Assembly: GCF_024449095.1 (NCBI RefSeq) | Contig: NZ_CP024627.1 | Location: 2,666,001 to 2,730,000 of the forward strand | Direction: 5' to 3' | DNA: 64,000 nucleotides | DNA from: Vibrio coralliilyticus | GTDB taxonomy: Bacteria > Pseudomonadota > Gammaproteobacteria > Enterobacterales > Vibrionaceae | Shown here: positions 10,134 through 20,172 of the stretch, piece after piece | How the letters are laid out: each line of letters opens with the position of its first letter | How positions within the stretch are numbered: position 1 is the stretch's first letter | Program-made: the position numbers and the translations under genes | Notes under the pieces: model-generated | The model's database searches: none | Seen by the model: the letters and a program-made list of their open reading frames with translations, nothing else | Told to the model about the DNA's origin: nothing

Positions 10134-10166
10134 AAAGGGTTGATGTGAGAGCATCAGCCCTTTTTA
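10134..10166 (+). terminator. intrinsic terminator after srmB
   Basis: AAAGGGTTGATG (10134-10145) pairs with CATCAGCCCTTT (10152-10163) with one G-U pair, followed by more T residues. Confidence 0.88.
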
Positions 10167-10200
10167 TTTTCGATCGGCTAAAAGCGCATCCTCATTGCTA

Positions 10201-10236
10201 AAAACAAAAATACCGCCTTTATACAGAGGCGGTATT
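10201..10236 (-). terminator. intrinsic terminator after prfC
   Basis: AATACCGCCT (10209-10218) pairs with AGGCGGTATT (10227-10236). Read on the minus strand the stem is followed by TTTTTGTTTT, so it ends the prfC message. Confidence 0.88.
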
Positions 10237-10257
10237 GAGTTATCAGATCTACCAAGT

Positions 10258-10313
10258 CCTTTGGCGCTAGCTAAGATGAGGTTACGCAGTCAACACCGCT
10301 ATCGCGCCAAAGG
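10258..10313. repeat. 10-bp inverted repeat with 36-base spacer downstream of prfC
   Basis: CCTTTGGCGC (10258-10267) and its exact complement (10304-10313) lie between the prfC stop codon and the prfC terminator. Short partial complements (CTAGC and GCTA) extend the arms inward. There is no T tract, so it is not a second terminator of the usual kind. Function unknown. Confidence 0.6.
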
Positions 10314-10322
10314 TGACGAAGA

Positions 10323-11912
10323 TCAGTGTTCGCGAGTCGCTCGGAACTCAACATCTGGGAAACGCTCTTTCGCCAGATTCAAGTTGACCATAGTTGGCGC
10401 GATGTACGTCAGGTTATCGCCCCCATCCAGTGCTAGATTGGCTTGGTTCTTACGCTGGAACTCATCTAACTTCTTGCCATCTTCACACTCGACCCAACGC
10501 GCAGTTGCAACGTTAACACTTTCGTAAATCGCTTCTACGTTGTACTCCGCTTTTAAACGCGCAACAACGACGTCAAACTGAAGCACACCGACCGCACCTA
10601 CGATAAGATCATTATTTTGTAGCGGACGGAACACTTGCACCGCCCCCTCTTCAGATAACTGTACCAAACCTTTTAGCAACTGCTTCTGCTTCAATGGATC
10701 TCTTAGACGAATACGACGGAATAGCTCAGGGGCAAAGTTAGGAATACCGGAGAATTTGAGCGCTTCACCTTGAGTGAAAGTATCGCCAATCTGGATGGTA
10801 CCGTGGTTATGCAGACCAATAATATCACCCGCATAAGCATTTTCAGCACGAGAGCGATCACCAGCCATAAAGGTAACCGCATCAGAAATATTGATTTGCT
10901 TACCAAGGCGCACATGATTCATCTTCATACCCTGCGTATAGGTACCAGAAACAATACGCATGAAAGCAATACGGTCGCGGTGTTTTGGATCCATGTTGGC
11001 TTGAATCTTAAATACAAAGCCAGAGAATTTTTCTTCATTCGCTTCGACTTGACGCTCATTCGCCTGGCGAGGCATCGGCGCTGGCGCCCACTCCGTCAAG
11101 CCATCCAGCATATGGTCAACCCCAAAGTTACCCAGTGCCGTACCAAAGTATACCGGCGTAAGCTCACCTGCAAGGAACAACTCCTGATCAAACTCAGGGC
11201 ATGCACCAATCACAAGCTCAAGCTCTTCACGTAGCTGATCCGCTAATTCAGCACCGACCGCCTCATCAAGTTCAGGGTTATCTAAGCCTTTTACAACCAG
11301 TTTCTCCTGAATGGTGTGGCCTTGGCCTGTCGAGTAGAGAATCGTTTCATCACGATGAATGTGGTACACACCTTTAAACTCTTTACCACAACCAATAGGC
11401 CAAGTAATCGGTGCACAGGAAATATTTAACTCACTTTCGACTTCGTCCAGTAGCTCCATGGGATCACGGATATCACGGTCAAGTTTGTTCATGAACGTTA
11501 CAATCGGTGTGTCACGCAGACGGGTCACTTCCATTAACTTGCGAGTACGATCCTCAACACCTTTCGCTGCGTCGATCACCATCAAGCAGGAGTCAACCGC
11601 CGTTAAAGTACGGTAAGTATCTTCTGAGAAATCCTCGTGTCCCGGTGTATCCAATAGATTGACTAGGCATTCGTTGTATGGGAACTGCATCACTGAGGTG
11701 GTGACCGAGATACCACGCTCTTTTTCCATTTCCATCCAGTCAGATTTCGCGTGCTGAGCAGAGCCACGGCCTTTTACTGTACCTGCCGTTTGAATTGCGC
11801 GTCCGAAAAGTAATACTTTTTCAGTAATGGTGGTCTTACCCGCATCTGGGTGCGAGATGATAGCGAACGTTCTGCGCTTGGAAACTTCGCCGGTAAATGC
11901 TGTATTTGACAT
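10323..11912 (-). CDS. prfC: peptide chain release factor 3 (RF3)
   Basis: A translational GTPase that removes RF1 or RF2 from the ribosome after peptide release. The G-domain motifs are clear: [13 protein letters not shown] (P loop), the [14 protein letters not shown] block and NKLDRD. It is followed by the EF-Tu-like domain 2 and the RF3 C-terminal domain. The frame runs up to 11960, but ATG 11912 ([16 protein letters not shown]) gives 529 residues, exactly the E. coli length, so I use that start. It is transcribed alone toward srmB. Confidence 0.96.
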   Translation of the reverse strand: MSNTAFTGEVSKRRTFAIISHPDAGKTTITEKVLLFGRAIQTAGTVKGRGSAQHAKSDWMEMEKERGISVTTSVMQFPYNECLVNLLDTPGHEDFSEDTYRTLTAVDSCLMVIDAAKGVEDRTRKLMEVTRLRDTPIVTFMNKLDRDIRDPMELLDEVESELNISCAPITWPIGCGKEFKGVYHIHRDETILYSTGQGHTIQEKLVVKGLDNPELDEAVGAELADQLREELELVIGACPEFDQELFLAGELTPVYFGTALGNFGVDHMLDGLTEWAPAPMPRQANERQVEANEEKFSGFVFKIQANMDPKHRDRIAFMRIVSGTYTQGMKMNHVRLGKQINISDAVTFMAGDRSRAENAYAGDIIGLHNHGTIQIGDTFTQGEALKFSGIPNFAPELFRRIRLRDPLKQKQLLKGLVQLSEEGAVQVFRPLQNNDLIVGAVGVLQFDVVVARLKAEYNVEAIYESVNVATARWVECEDGKKLDEFQRKNQANLALDGGDNLTYIAPTMVNLNLAKERFPDVEFRATREH

Positions 11913-12132
11913 CAAAAGATCTTCTTCATCTGAACGCCAGTGTATCGTCAAGATAACCATGACTGATAAGCTGGCAGATTGATTCGGTTTTGCGCGGTAT
12001 TCTCGCTTATATTGCCTTTAGGAGCAACAAAGGCGAATAAAAGCCTAACAATTCACATCTAAGTAAGATACAAATTAAAATATCAATAAATTTAGGCTAT
12101 AACTAAAGGAGTAGAGGGAACTATATAAAATT

Positions 12133-14184
12133 ATGCCTACGAGCAAGAAAATAAACTCATTAGCATTCCGGCAAGCGAAAACGGTTTTTTTAGTATCCGT
12201 GATATTAGGGATCATTTTCAGCTTATATCAAATTTTGGTGGACCTTCATCAGGAACAAAAACGGATTGAAGCACACTACCAATTTAAGCTATTACAGAAT
12301 TATTCCAATGCCAGCCAGGCTGCATATCACTTAAATCAGCTTTTAGCCGAACAAGTAGCATCGAGCTTGATGATGGACAGTGCTATCTATAAAGTCTCCA
12401 TTGTTGATGACTTTGGCGATACTTTGACCGAACGGGAAAGGGGAGTATCGCTTGAAAACTCATTTACCGAAGCACTCTCTCATTATTTGACACCAACAAC
12501 CCCCGTTTACAAAACTGAGCTACACCAGCCGAATTCCCACGTGGTGGTTGGCACATTAAGTTTCTCTGTGAATGGCGCCAATATTGCCAAAGACTTTATT
12601 GCCAAAACCAGCCAAATTCTTCTCTTTGACTTATTCAGGAACATTCTGCTAACAACCATTTTGCTGCTGTTCTTCTACCAGAAGCTTTCCAAACCTCTGG
12701 TCACCTTGATCGATTGGGTACGCTCACTTCAAGACAAAAACGCAGAAGTTCCCATGCCGAATTTGTATCGTGATGATGAACTCGGACACTTGGCGAAAAC
12801 GTTCCACAATCTGTGGAAAGACAGAGAAGCGGCAGAAGCTAAGCTGAACCAATTGGCTTATTATGATTCGTTAACTGGGTTGGCCAACCGGAGTTTATTG
12901 CTACAAATGCTGGAAGAGGCGATCGAACATGCCAAGCAAACAAATACTTCCGGTGTCTTGTTTTATCTTGATTTAGACCGCTTTAAAACCATTAATGATT
13001 CGTTAGGCCACACTATCGGTGACCACCTTATCAAAGCGATCTCAAAACGTATCGAAGCTTGGCTAATTGATGACTATACCGCAGCCCGTATCGGAGGCGA
13101 TGAGTTTGCTATTCTCATGCCCTCAATTCACCCAGATAAAGCGCATGAAACAGCTCAACAGCTGCTGGCATTGATTTCTAATCCCTATTCCATTGACGAT
13201 CACCTACTCTATTGCACAACCAGTGTCGGTATTTCTGTATTTCCTTCTGTCAGCACCACCAACATTGATGTGCTACGTCAGGCTGATACCGCGTTATACC
13301 GAGCCAAAGTTGCCGGAAGAAACAAGTACATGTTTTATGAGCCAGAGATGCAGGCTCAGGTGGAATCTTTCTTAGAAATAGAAAAAGGTCTCCATGAAGC
13401 GCTTAACAAAGGTCAGTTAGAGCTTTACTACCAGCCTCAGGTGAATGGCGAACAACAAATCGTTGGGGTCGAAGCATTGATCCGTTGGAACCACCCAGAG
13501 AAAGGCGTATTGCCTCCTGGGGTATTTATGCCAATCGCTGAAGAAACCGGACAGATCTTACAAATCGGTAACTGGATTATTGAACAAGCGTGTTATCAAT
13601 ACTCACGCTGGCGTAAACAAGGAGTCCTGCCAGAGACTTTCCGTCGTCTTGCTATCAATATCAGCCCACTGCAATTCTCGCAGAACAGTTTTGTCGAACA
13701 CATACATGATGTGCTTGCCCAAGCTGATATTGATGGAGAACATATAGAACTGGAAATTACCGAGAACCTTTTGCTTGAAAACGTCGAAAGTGCGATTCAG
13801 AAGATGAGTAAGCTTAAGCAACACAATCTCAAAATTTCCATCGACGACTTCGGTACGGGCTACTCTTCATTGAGATACCTAAAGCATCTTGCAGTTGATG
13901 TACTAAAAATAGATCGCTCATTTGTTACTCAGTTGCACATGGATGAAAGTGATCAAGCTATTGTCGACACCATCATCATGACAGCGCAGAGACTCAACCT
14001 TGAAGTCATCGCAGAAGGGGTTGAGGATGCCGACGAGCTGAATACCCTCAAACAACTCGGTTGTGATCAATTCCAGGGGTACTTATTCGACAAGCCTCTT
14101 CCTGCCTCAGAATTGATTTCACGATTTGAAGCAAACTTCTATCCGGTTGAAGGCTCTCCAACCATCAAAGCGGTACAGAAATAA
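12133..14184 (+). CDS. membrane GGDEF-EAL cyclic-di-GMP protein with periplasmic sensor
   Basis: A second c-di-GMP protein of 683 residues. One membrane helix (about residues 15-36), a periplasmic sensor of about 130 residues that I do not recognise, a second helix (about 167-187) and a HAMP-like linker come first. The GGDEF domain (intact motif near residue 322) and the EAL domain follow (EALIRW near 446, with ELEITENLL, DDFGTGYSSL and AEGVED). Catalytic motifs of both domains look complete and there is no RxxD inhibitory site. The best ribosome-site match, AAAGGAG, lies about 20 bases before ATG 12133, which is far. The gene stands alone; its stop is almost against the end of rimI. Confidence 0.92.
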   Translation: MPTSKKINSLAFRQAKTVFLVSVILGIIFSLYQILVDLHQEQKRIEAHYQFKLLQNYSNASQAAYHLNQLLAEQVASSLMMDSAIYKVSIVDDFGDTLTERERGVSLENSFTEALSHYLTPTTPVYKTELHQPNSHVVVGTLSFSVNGANIAKDFIAKTSQILLFDLFRNILLTTILLLFFYQKLSKPLVTLIDWVRSLQDKNAEVPMPNLYRDDELGHLAKTFHNLWKDREAAEAKLNQLAYYDSLTGLANRSLLLQMLEEAIEHAKQTNTSGVLFYLDLDRFKTINDSLGHTIGDHLIKAISKRIEAWLIDDYTAARIGGDEFAILMPSIHPDKAHETAQQLLALISNPYSIDDHLLYCTTSVGISVFPSVSTTNIDVLRQADTALYRAKVAGRNKYMFYEPEMQAQVESFLEIEKGLHEALNKGQLELYYQPQVNGEQQIVGVEALIRWNHPEKGVLPPGVFMPIAEETGQILQIGNWIIEQACYQYSRWRKQGVLPETFRRLAINISPLQFSQNSFVEHIHDVLAQADIDGEHIELEITENLLLENVESAIQKMSKLKQHNLKISIDDFGTGYSSLRYLKHLAVDVLKIDRSFVTQLHMDESDQAIVDTIIMTAQRLNLEVIAEGVEDADELNTLKQLGCDQFQGYLFDKPLPASELISRFEANFYPVEGSPTIKAVQK

Positions 14185-14185
14185 T

Positions 14186-14626
14186 CTAAAAGAAGATGTA
14201 GCTCATTATAATGGCATCTTCTTTTCCGGTCGTCGTTGGGTAGTAATTAACGCGGCGATCAACCTCATTAAAACCTACCGCCTCGTACAAATTAGCCGCG
14301 CGTGTATTGCTTTCCCTTACTTCTAACCAAGCGCTTTCAGCATTGAGCTGTTCACACATAGTTAGGAAAGACTCGATAAGTTGTTTACCGTAGCCTTTTC
14401 CTTGTTGAGTAGGATCAACAGCAATGTTGAGAAGCGTAACCTCACCAACAATGTTCTGAGCATAAAAATAGCCAACAACCGTATTGTCATCCAATAGCAC
14501 ATGATGACACGCACCTCTGCTTGTCACATCGCGAATCATCGCTTCTGACCAAGGGTGACTATGTGCTTGGGTTTCTATTGAGTACACCGAATCGAGGTGA
14601 GCCTCAGCTAAAGGAAGTAGGGTCAT
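14186..14626 (-). CDS. rimI: ribosomal protein S18 alanine N-acetyltransferase
   Basis: A GNAT acetyltransferase that acetylates the N-terminal alanine of ribosomal protein S18. The 146 residues carry the acetyl-CoA loop as QGKGYGKQLIESFL (Q/RxxGxG/A) and the family LEVRESNTRAANLYEAVGF block. Its ATG at 14626 is one base from the holD stop, so the two are translated together. This holD-rimI pairing is the same as in E. coli. Confidence 0.94.
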   Translation of the reverse strand: MTLLPLAEAHLDSVYSIETQAHSHPWSEAMIRDVTSRGACHHVLLDDNTVVGYFYAQNIVGEVTLLNIAVDPTQQGKGYGKQLIESFLTMCEQLNAESAWLEVRESNTRAANLYEAVGFNEVDRRVNYYPTTTGKEDAIIMSYIFF

Positions 14627-14627
14627 A

Positions 14628-15026
14628 TTATTTTAAAGCTTGGATTTGTTGCCAGAGCACGCGTTTATGTTGCTGATTGCCATCAATTTCATTTAGGCAT
14701 GGAGATCGCAGCGTCCTCTGCCCCAACTCCAACTGAGCTTCACAACCAGCAAACCAGATCCAATCAACCTGAGAATTCTCCAGTAAAGCCAGATGCTCTG
14801 GGGCAAAATAGAGAGATTGCTCTAACGTCAAATTGATGGTTTTTAAAATATTCTCAAACAAGGTTACGGTAGAGCCTAACGGCTGTTGAGGTGATACTAA
14901 GAGCATTTTGCAATCATCAGGTAAAGCAATACCTTCAACACTGTAGCCTTGCAACCTTTCCGGGTGAGCCAGTTGATAGGCTTGAATCCCCATTTCGTGT
15001 AAGTATGTAAGCTCTTGAGTCGTCAT
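14628..15026 (-). CDS. holD: DNA polymerase III psi subunit
   Basis: HolD joins the chi subunit to the clamp-loader complex of the replicative polymerase. The protein is short (132 residues from ATG 15026) and weakly conserved. The call rests on size, the pairing with rimI, and features such as the MGIQAYQLAHPERLQG start, the WIWFAGCE region and the C-terminal LWQQI. A TTG at 15035 would add three residues but has no better ribosome site. Confidence 0.85.
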   Translation of the reverse strand: MTTQELTYLHEMGIQAYQLAHPERLQGYSVEGIALPDDCKMLLVSPQQPLGSTVTLFENILKTINLTLEQSLYFAPEHLALLENSQVDWIWFAGCEAQLELGQRTLRSPCLNEIDGNQQHKRVLWQQIQALK

Positions 15027-15046
15027 AATTGGCAAATCGCTAGAAT

Positions 15047-15082
15047 AAAAAACGGCGCCATGCTATCACAAGCAGGCACCGC
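15047..15082 (-). terminator. intrinsic terminator after glmM, inside the holD leader
   Basis: On the minus strand GCGGTGCC (15075-15082) pairs with GGCGCCGT (15052-15059) with two G-U pairs, followed by TTTTTT and then the holD start region. It should stop most glmM transcripts before holD. Confidence 0.75.
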
Positions 15083-15088
15083 TATTAT
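15083..15088 (-). promoter_or_regulatory. candidate -10 box for holD-rimI
   Basis: A perfect TATAAT on the minus strand directly abuts the glmM terminator stem. Initiation about 7 bases downstream would fall inside the left arm, so transcripts from this promoter would lack the hairpin. No good -35 box is visible. Confidence 0.45.
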
Positions 15089-15111
15089 ACGACTAAACGA
15101 AATGAAAAGCC

Positions 15112-16452
15112 TTAGAAGCTAGCTTTCACCGCGTCTGCAATTTTTAGTGCTGATGATTTCACTAATTCAGCGTCTTCACCTTCCACCATAACTCGGATAA
15201 GCGGCTCAGTGCCTGATTTACGTAACAGCACTCGACCTTTATCACCGAGCTCTGTTTCAACTTCAACAACAGACGCTTTCACCGCTTCCGCTTCGAGAGG
15301 ATTAGAATCACCAGAAAAACGGACATTTTCCAGTACTTGAGGGTATAAGGTCATACCTTGAGAAAGTTCATGCAGGGACATGTCACTACCAACAACTGAA
15401 GCAAGTACTTGCAACGCAGCGACAATAGCATCTCCCGTTGTCACTTTATCAAGTAAAATCACGTGGCCTGAATTTTCCGCCCCGATCTTCCAGCCTTTCT
15501 CAAGCAATTGCTCCATAACATAGCGGTCACCGACTGCAGCACGAACAAAGGGAATACCCAGTTGTTTGAGGCCATTTTCCATGCCTAGGTTTGTCATCAG
15601 AGTCCCGACAACCCCGCCTTTTAATTCTCCACGGCGCAGCGCGTCACGAGCGATAATATAGGCAATCTGGTCACCATCTATCTTATTGCCTAGATGATCA
15701 ACCATAATGATGCGATCACCATCGCCATCGAATGCTAAGCCTAGGTGAGCCTGTTCTTCCACAACTCTTTTCTGTAACGCTTTAACGTCCGTTGCACCGA
15801 CTTCGTGGTTAATATTCGTACCATCAGGCTCAATGCCCATAGCAATAACATCAGCGCCTAACTCACTAAAGACGGCTGGTGCAATATGGTAAGTTGCGCC
15901 ATGCGCACAATCCACTACAATTTTTAACCCAGCAAGGCTCAACTCAGAAGGATAAGTGCTTTTACAGAATTCGATATAACGCCCGGCCGCGTCATTCAAA
16001 CGGCTTGCTTTGCCCAGCAAAGATGACTCAACGCATTCAATATCTTTGTCCAACTCAGCTTCAATCGCTAACTCAATATCATCCGGTAGCTTAGTCCCTT
16101 CAGAAGAGAAGAACTTGATACCATTATCATAATAAGGGTTATGAGAAGCCGAAATCACAATACCCGCTTCAGCACGAAATGTTTGAGTTAGGTAAGCAAC
16201 AGCTGGGGTTGGCATTGGCCCTGTAAACGTGGCCTTTAGGCCTGCAGCCGCAAGGCCTGCTTCAAGTGCTGATTCCAGCATATAACCTGAAATACGCGTA
16301 TCTTTACCAATAATGACTTTCTTTGTGCCCTGCTTTGCTAGAACACGCCCCGCAGCCCAACCAAGTTTAAGGACAAAATCAGGGGTAATGGGATACTGAC
16401 CCACTTTTCCACGTACACCATCAGTCCCAAAATATCGTCTTTTATCAGACAT
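15112..16452 (-). CDS. glmM: phosphoglucosamine mutase
   Basis: Converts glucosamine-6-phosphate to glucosamine-1-phosphate on the way to UDP-GlcNAc for the cell wall. The 446-residue protein opens [15 protein letters not shown]. The phosphorylated active serine is in VISASHNP (Ser103), the metal-binding loop is FDGDGDRI, and the phosphate-binding loop [12 protein letters not shown] is near the end. It follows folP by 26 bases in the ftsH-folP-glmM order common in gamma-proteobacteria, and a terminator follows it. It is distinct from the second mutase at 48664-50076. Confidence 0.97.
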   Translation of the reverse strand: MSDKRRYFGTDGVRGKVGQYPITPDFVLKLGWAAGRVLAKQGTKKVIIGKDTRISGYMLESALEAGLAAAGLKATFTGPMPTPAVAYLTQTFRAEAGIVISASHNPYYDNGIKFFSSEGTKLPDDIELAIEAELDKDIECVESSLLGKASRLNDAAGRYIEFCKSTYPSELSLAGLKIVVDCAHGATYHIAPAVFSELGADVIAMGIEPDGTNINHEVGATDVKALQKRVVEEQAHLGLAFDGDGDRIIMVDHLGNKIDGDQIAYIIARDALRRGELKGGVVGTLMTNLGMENGLKQLGIPFVRAAVGDRYVMEQLLEKGWKIGAENSGHVILLDKVTTGDAIVAALQVLASVVGSDMSLHELSQGMTLYPQVLENVRFSGDSNPLEAEAVKASVVEVETELGDKGRVLLRKSGTEPLIRVMVEGEDAELVKSSALKIADAVKASF

Positions 16453-16478
16453 ATTTATTCCTTTTTATCATCTTTTTC

Positions 16479-17309
16479 TCAGTGGTTTTTTCGTACCATT
16501 GAGACTATTTTCATCGCATCAAGCGTTTGTTCAAAATCGTGAACTCGGATGATTTGAGCCCCTTTCATCGCCGCGATTGTAGCGCATGCTACGCTAGCTG
16601 ACACGCACTCCGTGGGTGCTTTGTCGAGCAGCTTGAAGATCATAGATTTTCTCGACATTCCCGCTAGTATTGGCAAGCCAAATTGATGAAGTTCTTCTAG
16701 ATGAGACAGCATCTGATAGTTGTGCTCTAGTGTTTTTCCAAAACCAAACCCGGGATCGAGTATGAGCTGTTCTCGTGCGATACCTACCTCTTCACACGCC
16801 TTAATACGCTCGTGAAGAAACTTTTCCACTTCTTTGAGCAGATCATCATAATGTGGATTGGCTTGCATAGTGCGAGGTTGGCCTTGCATATGCATGAGAC
16901 AAACCGGTAATCCAGTCGCGGCTGCGACTTCAAGCGCATTAGGTTCTTGAAGTGCTCGCACATCGTTAATGATGTCAGCTCCGGCTTCAGCCGCTTGCCT
17001 CATCACTTCAGCTTTGCTGGTATCAATTGAGATCCACACATCAGAAAATGTACGAATCGCTTTAATCACAGGAATAGTTCGCTGTAATTCTTCTTCTAAA
17101 TCAACATCAGGAGCTCCTGGACGAGTCGACTCGCCACCGATATCAATAATGGTGATGCCGGCATCAATCATACGTCGAGCTTGATTAAGTGCATCGTCTA
17201 ATGCTTGAAACTGACCGCCATCAGAAAAAGAATCCGGCGTTACATTTAATATCCCCATCACTTGGGGTTCAGATAAATCGAGAGTTTTATTGTTTGCTTT
17301 TAATATCAT
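16479..17309 (-). CDS. folP: dihydropteroate synthase
   Basis: Joins p-aminobenzoate and the pterin diphosphate in folate synthesis; target of sulfonamides. The family signatures VMGILNVTPDSFSDGG and DIGGESTRPGA are intact, as are the DPGFGFGK and MSRKS loops. ATG 17309 gives 276 residues and the usual N-terminus; a GTG two codons earlier is possible. A terminator hairpin ends 8 bases before this ATG and holds the only G-rich stretch that could act as ribosome site (see findings). Confidence 0.96.
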   Translation of the reverse strand: MILKANNKTLDLSEPQVMGILNVTPDSFSDGGQFQALDDALNQARRMIDAGITIIDIGGESTRPGAPDVDLEEELQRTIPVIKAIRTFSDVWISIDTSKAEVMRQAAEAGADIINDVRALQEPNALEVAAATGLPVCLMHMQGQPRTMQANPHYDDLLKEVEKFLHERIKACEEVGIAREQLILDPGFGFGKTLEHNYQMLSHLEELHQFGLPILAGMSRKSMIFKLLDKAPTECVSASVACATIAAMKGAQIIRVHDFEQTLDAMKIVSMVRKNH

Positions 17310-17316
17310 AAACACA

Positions 17317-17341
17317 AAAACCCCGAGTTTCCTCGGGGTTT
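17317..17341 (-). terminator. intrinsic terminator-like hairpin between ftsH and folP
   Basis: On the minus strand AAACCCCGAG, loop GAAA, CTCGGGGTTT (17318-17341), followed by TTG and the folP start. The stem is perfect (10 bp) with a stable tetraloop, and would end or attenuate ftsH read-through into folP. Confidence 0.85.
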
Positions 17342-17357
17342 CTCTTAATCAAATACA

Positions 17358-19322
17358 CTATTCTGAGTCTTTCTTCTCAGTCGCTTCTGCTGAAGTGTTC
17401 TCTTGTGAAGCAGTTGGCTCTTCGTCTTTTGCTTCACTTGGTGACTCTTTCTCTTCTACCTTATTCTCAGGCTTGGATTCTGGCTTATTACCACTATTAT
17501 CACTCCAACCTGCTGGTTCACGAATTTCAGCTTTACGCTCCATCAAATCATCAATTTGACCTGCATCGATGGTTTCGTATTTCATTAATGCATCCTTCAT
17601 TGCATGCATAATGTCCATGTTTTCTTCAAGAATTTTCTTAGCACGTTCGTAGTTGCGATCAATGATACTACGCACTTCGTCGTCAATGAGCTTAGCCGTA
17701 TCATCTGACATGTGCTTCGTTTGCGTTACGCTGCGACCAAGAAAAACTTCGCCTTCATCTTCTGCGTAAAGTAACGGACCTAACTTTTCGGAGAAACCCC
17801 ATTGAGTCACCATCTTGCGCGCAATATCGGTTGCACGTTCGATATCATTAGAAGCCCCAGTCGATACTTTGTCCGCGCCGTAGATAAGCTCTTCAGCAAG
17901 ACGACCGCCGTATAGGCTAGAAACCATTGACTCTAAGTGCTGGCGAGACATGCTCACTCGGTCTTGCTCAGGCAAGTACATCGTCACACCTAACGCACGG
18001 CCACGTGGAATGATAGAAACCTTATAAACTGGATCATGTTCAGGAACCAAACGACCAACAATCGCGTGACCCGCTTCATGGTAAGCCGTAGACTCTTTCG
18101 TCTCTTCCGACATCACCATAGAACGGCGCTCAGCACCCATCATGATCTTGTCTTTGGCCAATTCAAACTCAACCATAGAAACGTTACGCTTGTTACCACG
18201 CGCTGCAAACAAGGCTGCTTCGTTAACTAGGTTAGCTAGATCAGCACCCGAGAAGCCTGGTGTACCACGAGCGATAAGAGATGGCTCTACATCACCAGCT
18301 AGTGGTACTTTACGCATGTGAACTTTAAGAATCTGTTCACGACCACGAACGTCTGGTAGACCAACAACCACTTGACGGTCAAAACGACCAGGACGAAGTA
18401 GAGCAGGGTCAAGAACGTCTGGACGGTTGGTTGCAGCGATAACAATAATACCTTCGTTACCTTCAAAACCATCCATTTCAACCAGCATTTGGTTTAGTGT
18501 TTGCTCACGTTCATCGTGACCGCCACCCACGCCGGCGCCACGCTGACGACCAACTGCATCAATCTCGTCAATAAAGATGATACAAGGTGCTGCTTTTTTC
18601 GCTTGTTCGAACATGTCACGTACACGAGATGCACCAACACCAACGAACATTTCCACAAAGTCAGAACCAGAAATGGTAAAAAATGGTACTTTCGCTTCAC
18701 CGGCAATCGCTTTAGCCAAAAGCGTCTTACCTGTACCAGGAGGGCCAACCATCAAAACACCAGTTGGGATCTTACCGCCCAACTTCTGGAAGCGGCTTGG
18801 ATCACGCAGGTAATCTACCAGCTCTTTAACGTCTTCTTTCGCTTCATCACAACCAGCAACATCGCCGAATGTGGTTTTGATTTGCTCTTCGCTCATCATA
18901 CGAGCTTTGCTCTTACCGAAAGACATGGCACCTTTACCGCCACCGCCTTGCATTTGACGCATGAAGAAAATCCATACACCAATCAGTAAAATCATTGGGA
19001 ACCAAGAAATAAAGATCGTGCCAAGTAAGCTCTGCTCTTCTGGAGGAGTACCTTGCACTTTCACATTCTGGTTAATCAGGTCATCCAGCAATTTCTGGTC
19101 ATAGACCGGCATGTAAGTAACATAACGCGAGCCACCGCCACGACGAGTGAAAGTGATTTCCTCGCCTTTAAATGTTGCTTCCTGAATCTGGCCTTGGCCA
19201 ACTTCCTGTACAAACGTGGTGTAATCAACCGCTCTGCCGTTACTTTCCCCAGGGCCAAAGCTCTGGAAAACCGACATCAAGACTACGGCGATCACAAGCC
19301 ACAGAATTAAATTTTTTGCCAT
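17358..19322 (-). CDS. ftsH: ATP-dependent zinc metalloprotease FtsH
   Basis: A membrane-bound AAA+ protease that degrades misfolded membrane proteins and regulators such as LpxC and sigma-32 in relatives. Two N-terminal membrane helices flank a small periplasmic domain. Then come the AAA domain (Walker A GPPGTGKT, Walker [12 protein letters not shown], the pore motif [17 protein letters not shown]) and the zinc protease site HEAGH. The C-terminal tail of about 60 residues is rich in Glu, Ser and Lys and differs from E. coli. The frame reaches a TTG at 19331, but ATG 19322 gives the family start [16 protein letters not shown] and 654 residues. It is co-oriented with rlmE upstream. Confidence 0.97.
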   Translation of the reverse strand: MAKNLILWLVIAVVLMSVFQSFGPGESNGRAVDYTTFVQEVGQGQIQEATFKGEEITFTRRGGGSRYVTYMPVYDQKLLDDLINQNVKVQGTPPEEQSLLGTIFISWFPMILLIGVWIFFMRQMQGGGGKGAMSFGKSKARMMSEEQIKTTFGDVAGCDEAKEDVKELVDYLRDPSRFQKLGGKIPTGVLMVGPPGTGKTLLAKAIAGEAKVPFFTISGSDFVEMFVGVGASRVRDMFEQAKKAAPCIIFIDEIDAVGRQRGAGVGGGHDEREQTLNQMLVEMDGFEGNEGIIVIAATNRPDVLDPALLRPGRFDRQVVVGLPDVRGREQILKVHMRKVPLAGDVEPSLIARGTPGFSGADLANLVNEAALFAARGNKRNVSMVEFELAKDKIMMGAERRSMVMSEETKESTAYHEAGHAIVGRLVPEHDPVYKVSIIPRGRALGVTMYLPEQDRVSMSRQHLESMVSSLYGGRLAEELIYGADKVSTGASNDIERATDIARKMVTQWGFSEKLGPLLYAEDEGEVFLGRSVTQTKHMSDDTAKLIDDEVRSIIDRNYERAKKILEENMDIMHAMKDALMKYETIDAGQIDDLMERKAEIREPAGWSDNSGNKPESKPENKVEEKESPSEAKDEEPTASQENTSAEATEKKDSE

Positions 19323-19374
19323 GTCACTCAAGGTGTCAGCCTCGCGATAACTAATTGTAATTAAAGGTAGGGTA

Positions 19375-19434
19375 CTACAGTTTGTTGACTGTAGCTACAG
19401 TGTTAACTGCTGCTCTGTAGAGCAAATAGTTAAC
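19375..19434. repeat. tandem inverted repeats between rlmE and ftsH
   Basis: The hexamer CTACAG and its complement CTGTAG alternate four times (19375, 19389, 19395, 19415). A second nested hairpin (GTTAACT 19402-19408 and TGCTCT 19411-19416, pairing with 19419-19424 and 19428-19434) overlaps the rlmE stop codon. There is no T tract, so this is not a simple terminator; the hairpins overlap and could exclude each other. Confidence 0.7.
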
Positions 19435-20059
19435 CTTTGTAACCAGTGGCTACAATAAATACTTCTCGGGAGCGAGCCCTTGAAGAATCAGGTTTACGGA
19501 TTTTCACGACTTTGAACATTTCACGAACGTCTTTAACGTATTGATCGAAGCCTTCGCCCTGAAATACTTTAACAACAAAACTACCATTGGGCGCAAGAAC
19601 TTGTCGACACATATCTAAAGCTAATTCGACCAAATACATAGCTCGTGGCTGATCAACCGAATTATTCCCAGCAATGTTTGGCGCCATATCTGACATCACA
19701 ACATTGACCATAGAAGGTTGGATTCTATCCAGTAACGCTTCTAATACAGCATCTTCACGGAAGTCTCCCTGTAAAAAGCTCACTCCAGCAATAGGATCCA
19801 TTGGAAGTAAATCACACGCGATGATTTTACCTTCATCACCTACTATCTTAGCAGCATATTGAGACCAACCACCGGGAGCCGCACCTAAATCGACGACAGT
19901 CATCCCAGATTTGAGTATTTTGTCTTTGTTTTGAATCTCTTCCATCTTGAAATAGGCTCGTGAACGGTAGCCTTTTTTACGCGCTTCATTCGCGAATTTA
20001 TCATCAAAATGTTCTTTCAACCAACGGCCAGAGCTTGCCGAATGTTTCTGTTTACTCAT
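19430..20059 (-). CDS. rlmE: 23S rRNA (uridine(2552)-2'-O)-methyltransferase RlmE (FtsJ)
   Basis: Methylates the ribose of U2552 in the A loop of 23S rRNA, late in 50S assembly. S-adenosylmethionine motif I is [13 protein letters not shown]. The catalytic K-D-K-E set is visible in [30 protein letters not shown] and REVFIV. The frame runs to 20143, but ATG 20059 with TAGGAAT before it gives 209 residues ([14 protein letters not shown]), the E. coli length. It heads the rlmE-ftsH pair and diverges from yhbY. Confidence 0.97.
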   Translation of the reverse strand: MSKQKHSASSGRWLKEHFDDKFANEARKKGYRSRAYFKMEEIQNKDKILKSGMTVVDLGAAPGGWSQYAAKIVGDEGKIIACDLLPMDPIAGVSFLQGDFREDAVLEALLDRIQPSMVNVVMSDMAPNIAGNNSVDQPRAMYLVELALDMCRQVLAPNGSFVVKVFQGEGFDQYVKDVREMFKVVKIRKPDSSRARSREVFIVATGYKG

Positions 20060-20172
20060 TCGATTCCTAACTAATAGAGGGACCAACTTACCCAATAAAT
20101 TATAGTCTTCAAGGGTAGATGGCGTTAAAATGGTATTTTTCAACCCTTATAGTAAAGAAAATTGGCCGCGTA

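Noticed and set aside
10258-10313. Integron attC-like site
   Set aside because: The inverted repeat lacks the conserved core and complementary core (GTTRRRY/RYYYAAC), so attC is not supported.
10770-11234. 154-codon plus-strand ORF
   Set aside because: Lies wholly inside prfC on the opposite strand, lacks a ribosome site and its product has no recognisable domain.
18501-18989. 162-codon plus-strand ORF
   Set aside because: Antisense to the FtsH AAA domain; composition is that of a reverse-frame shadow.
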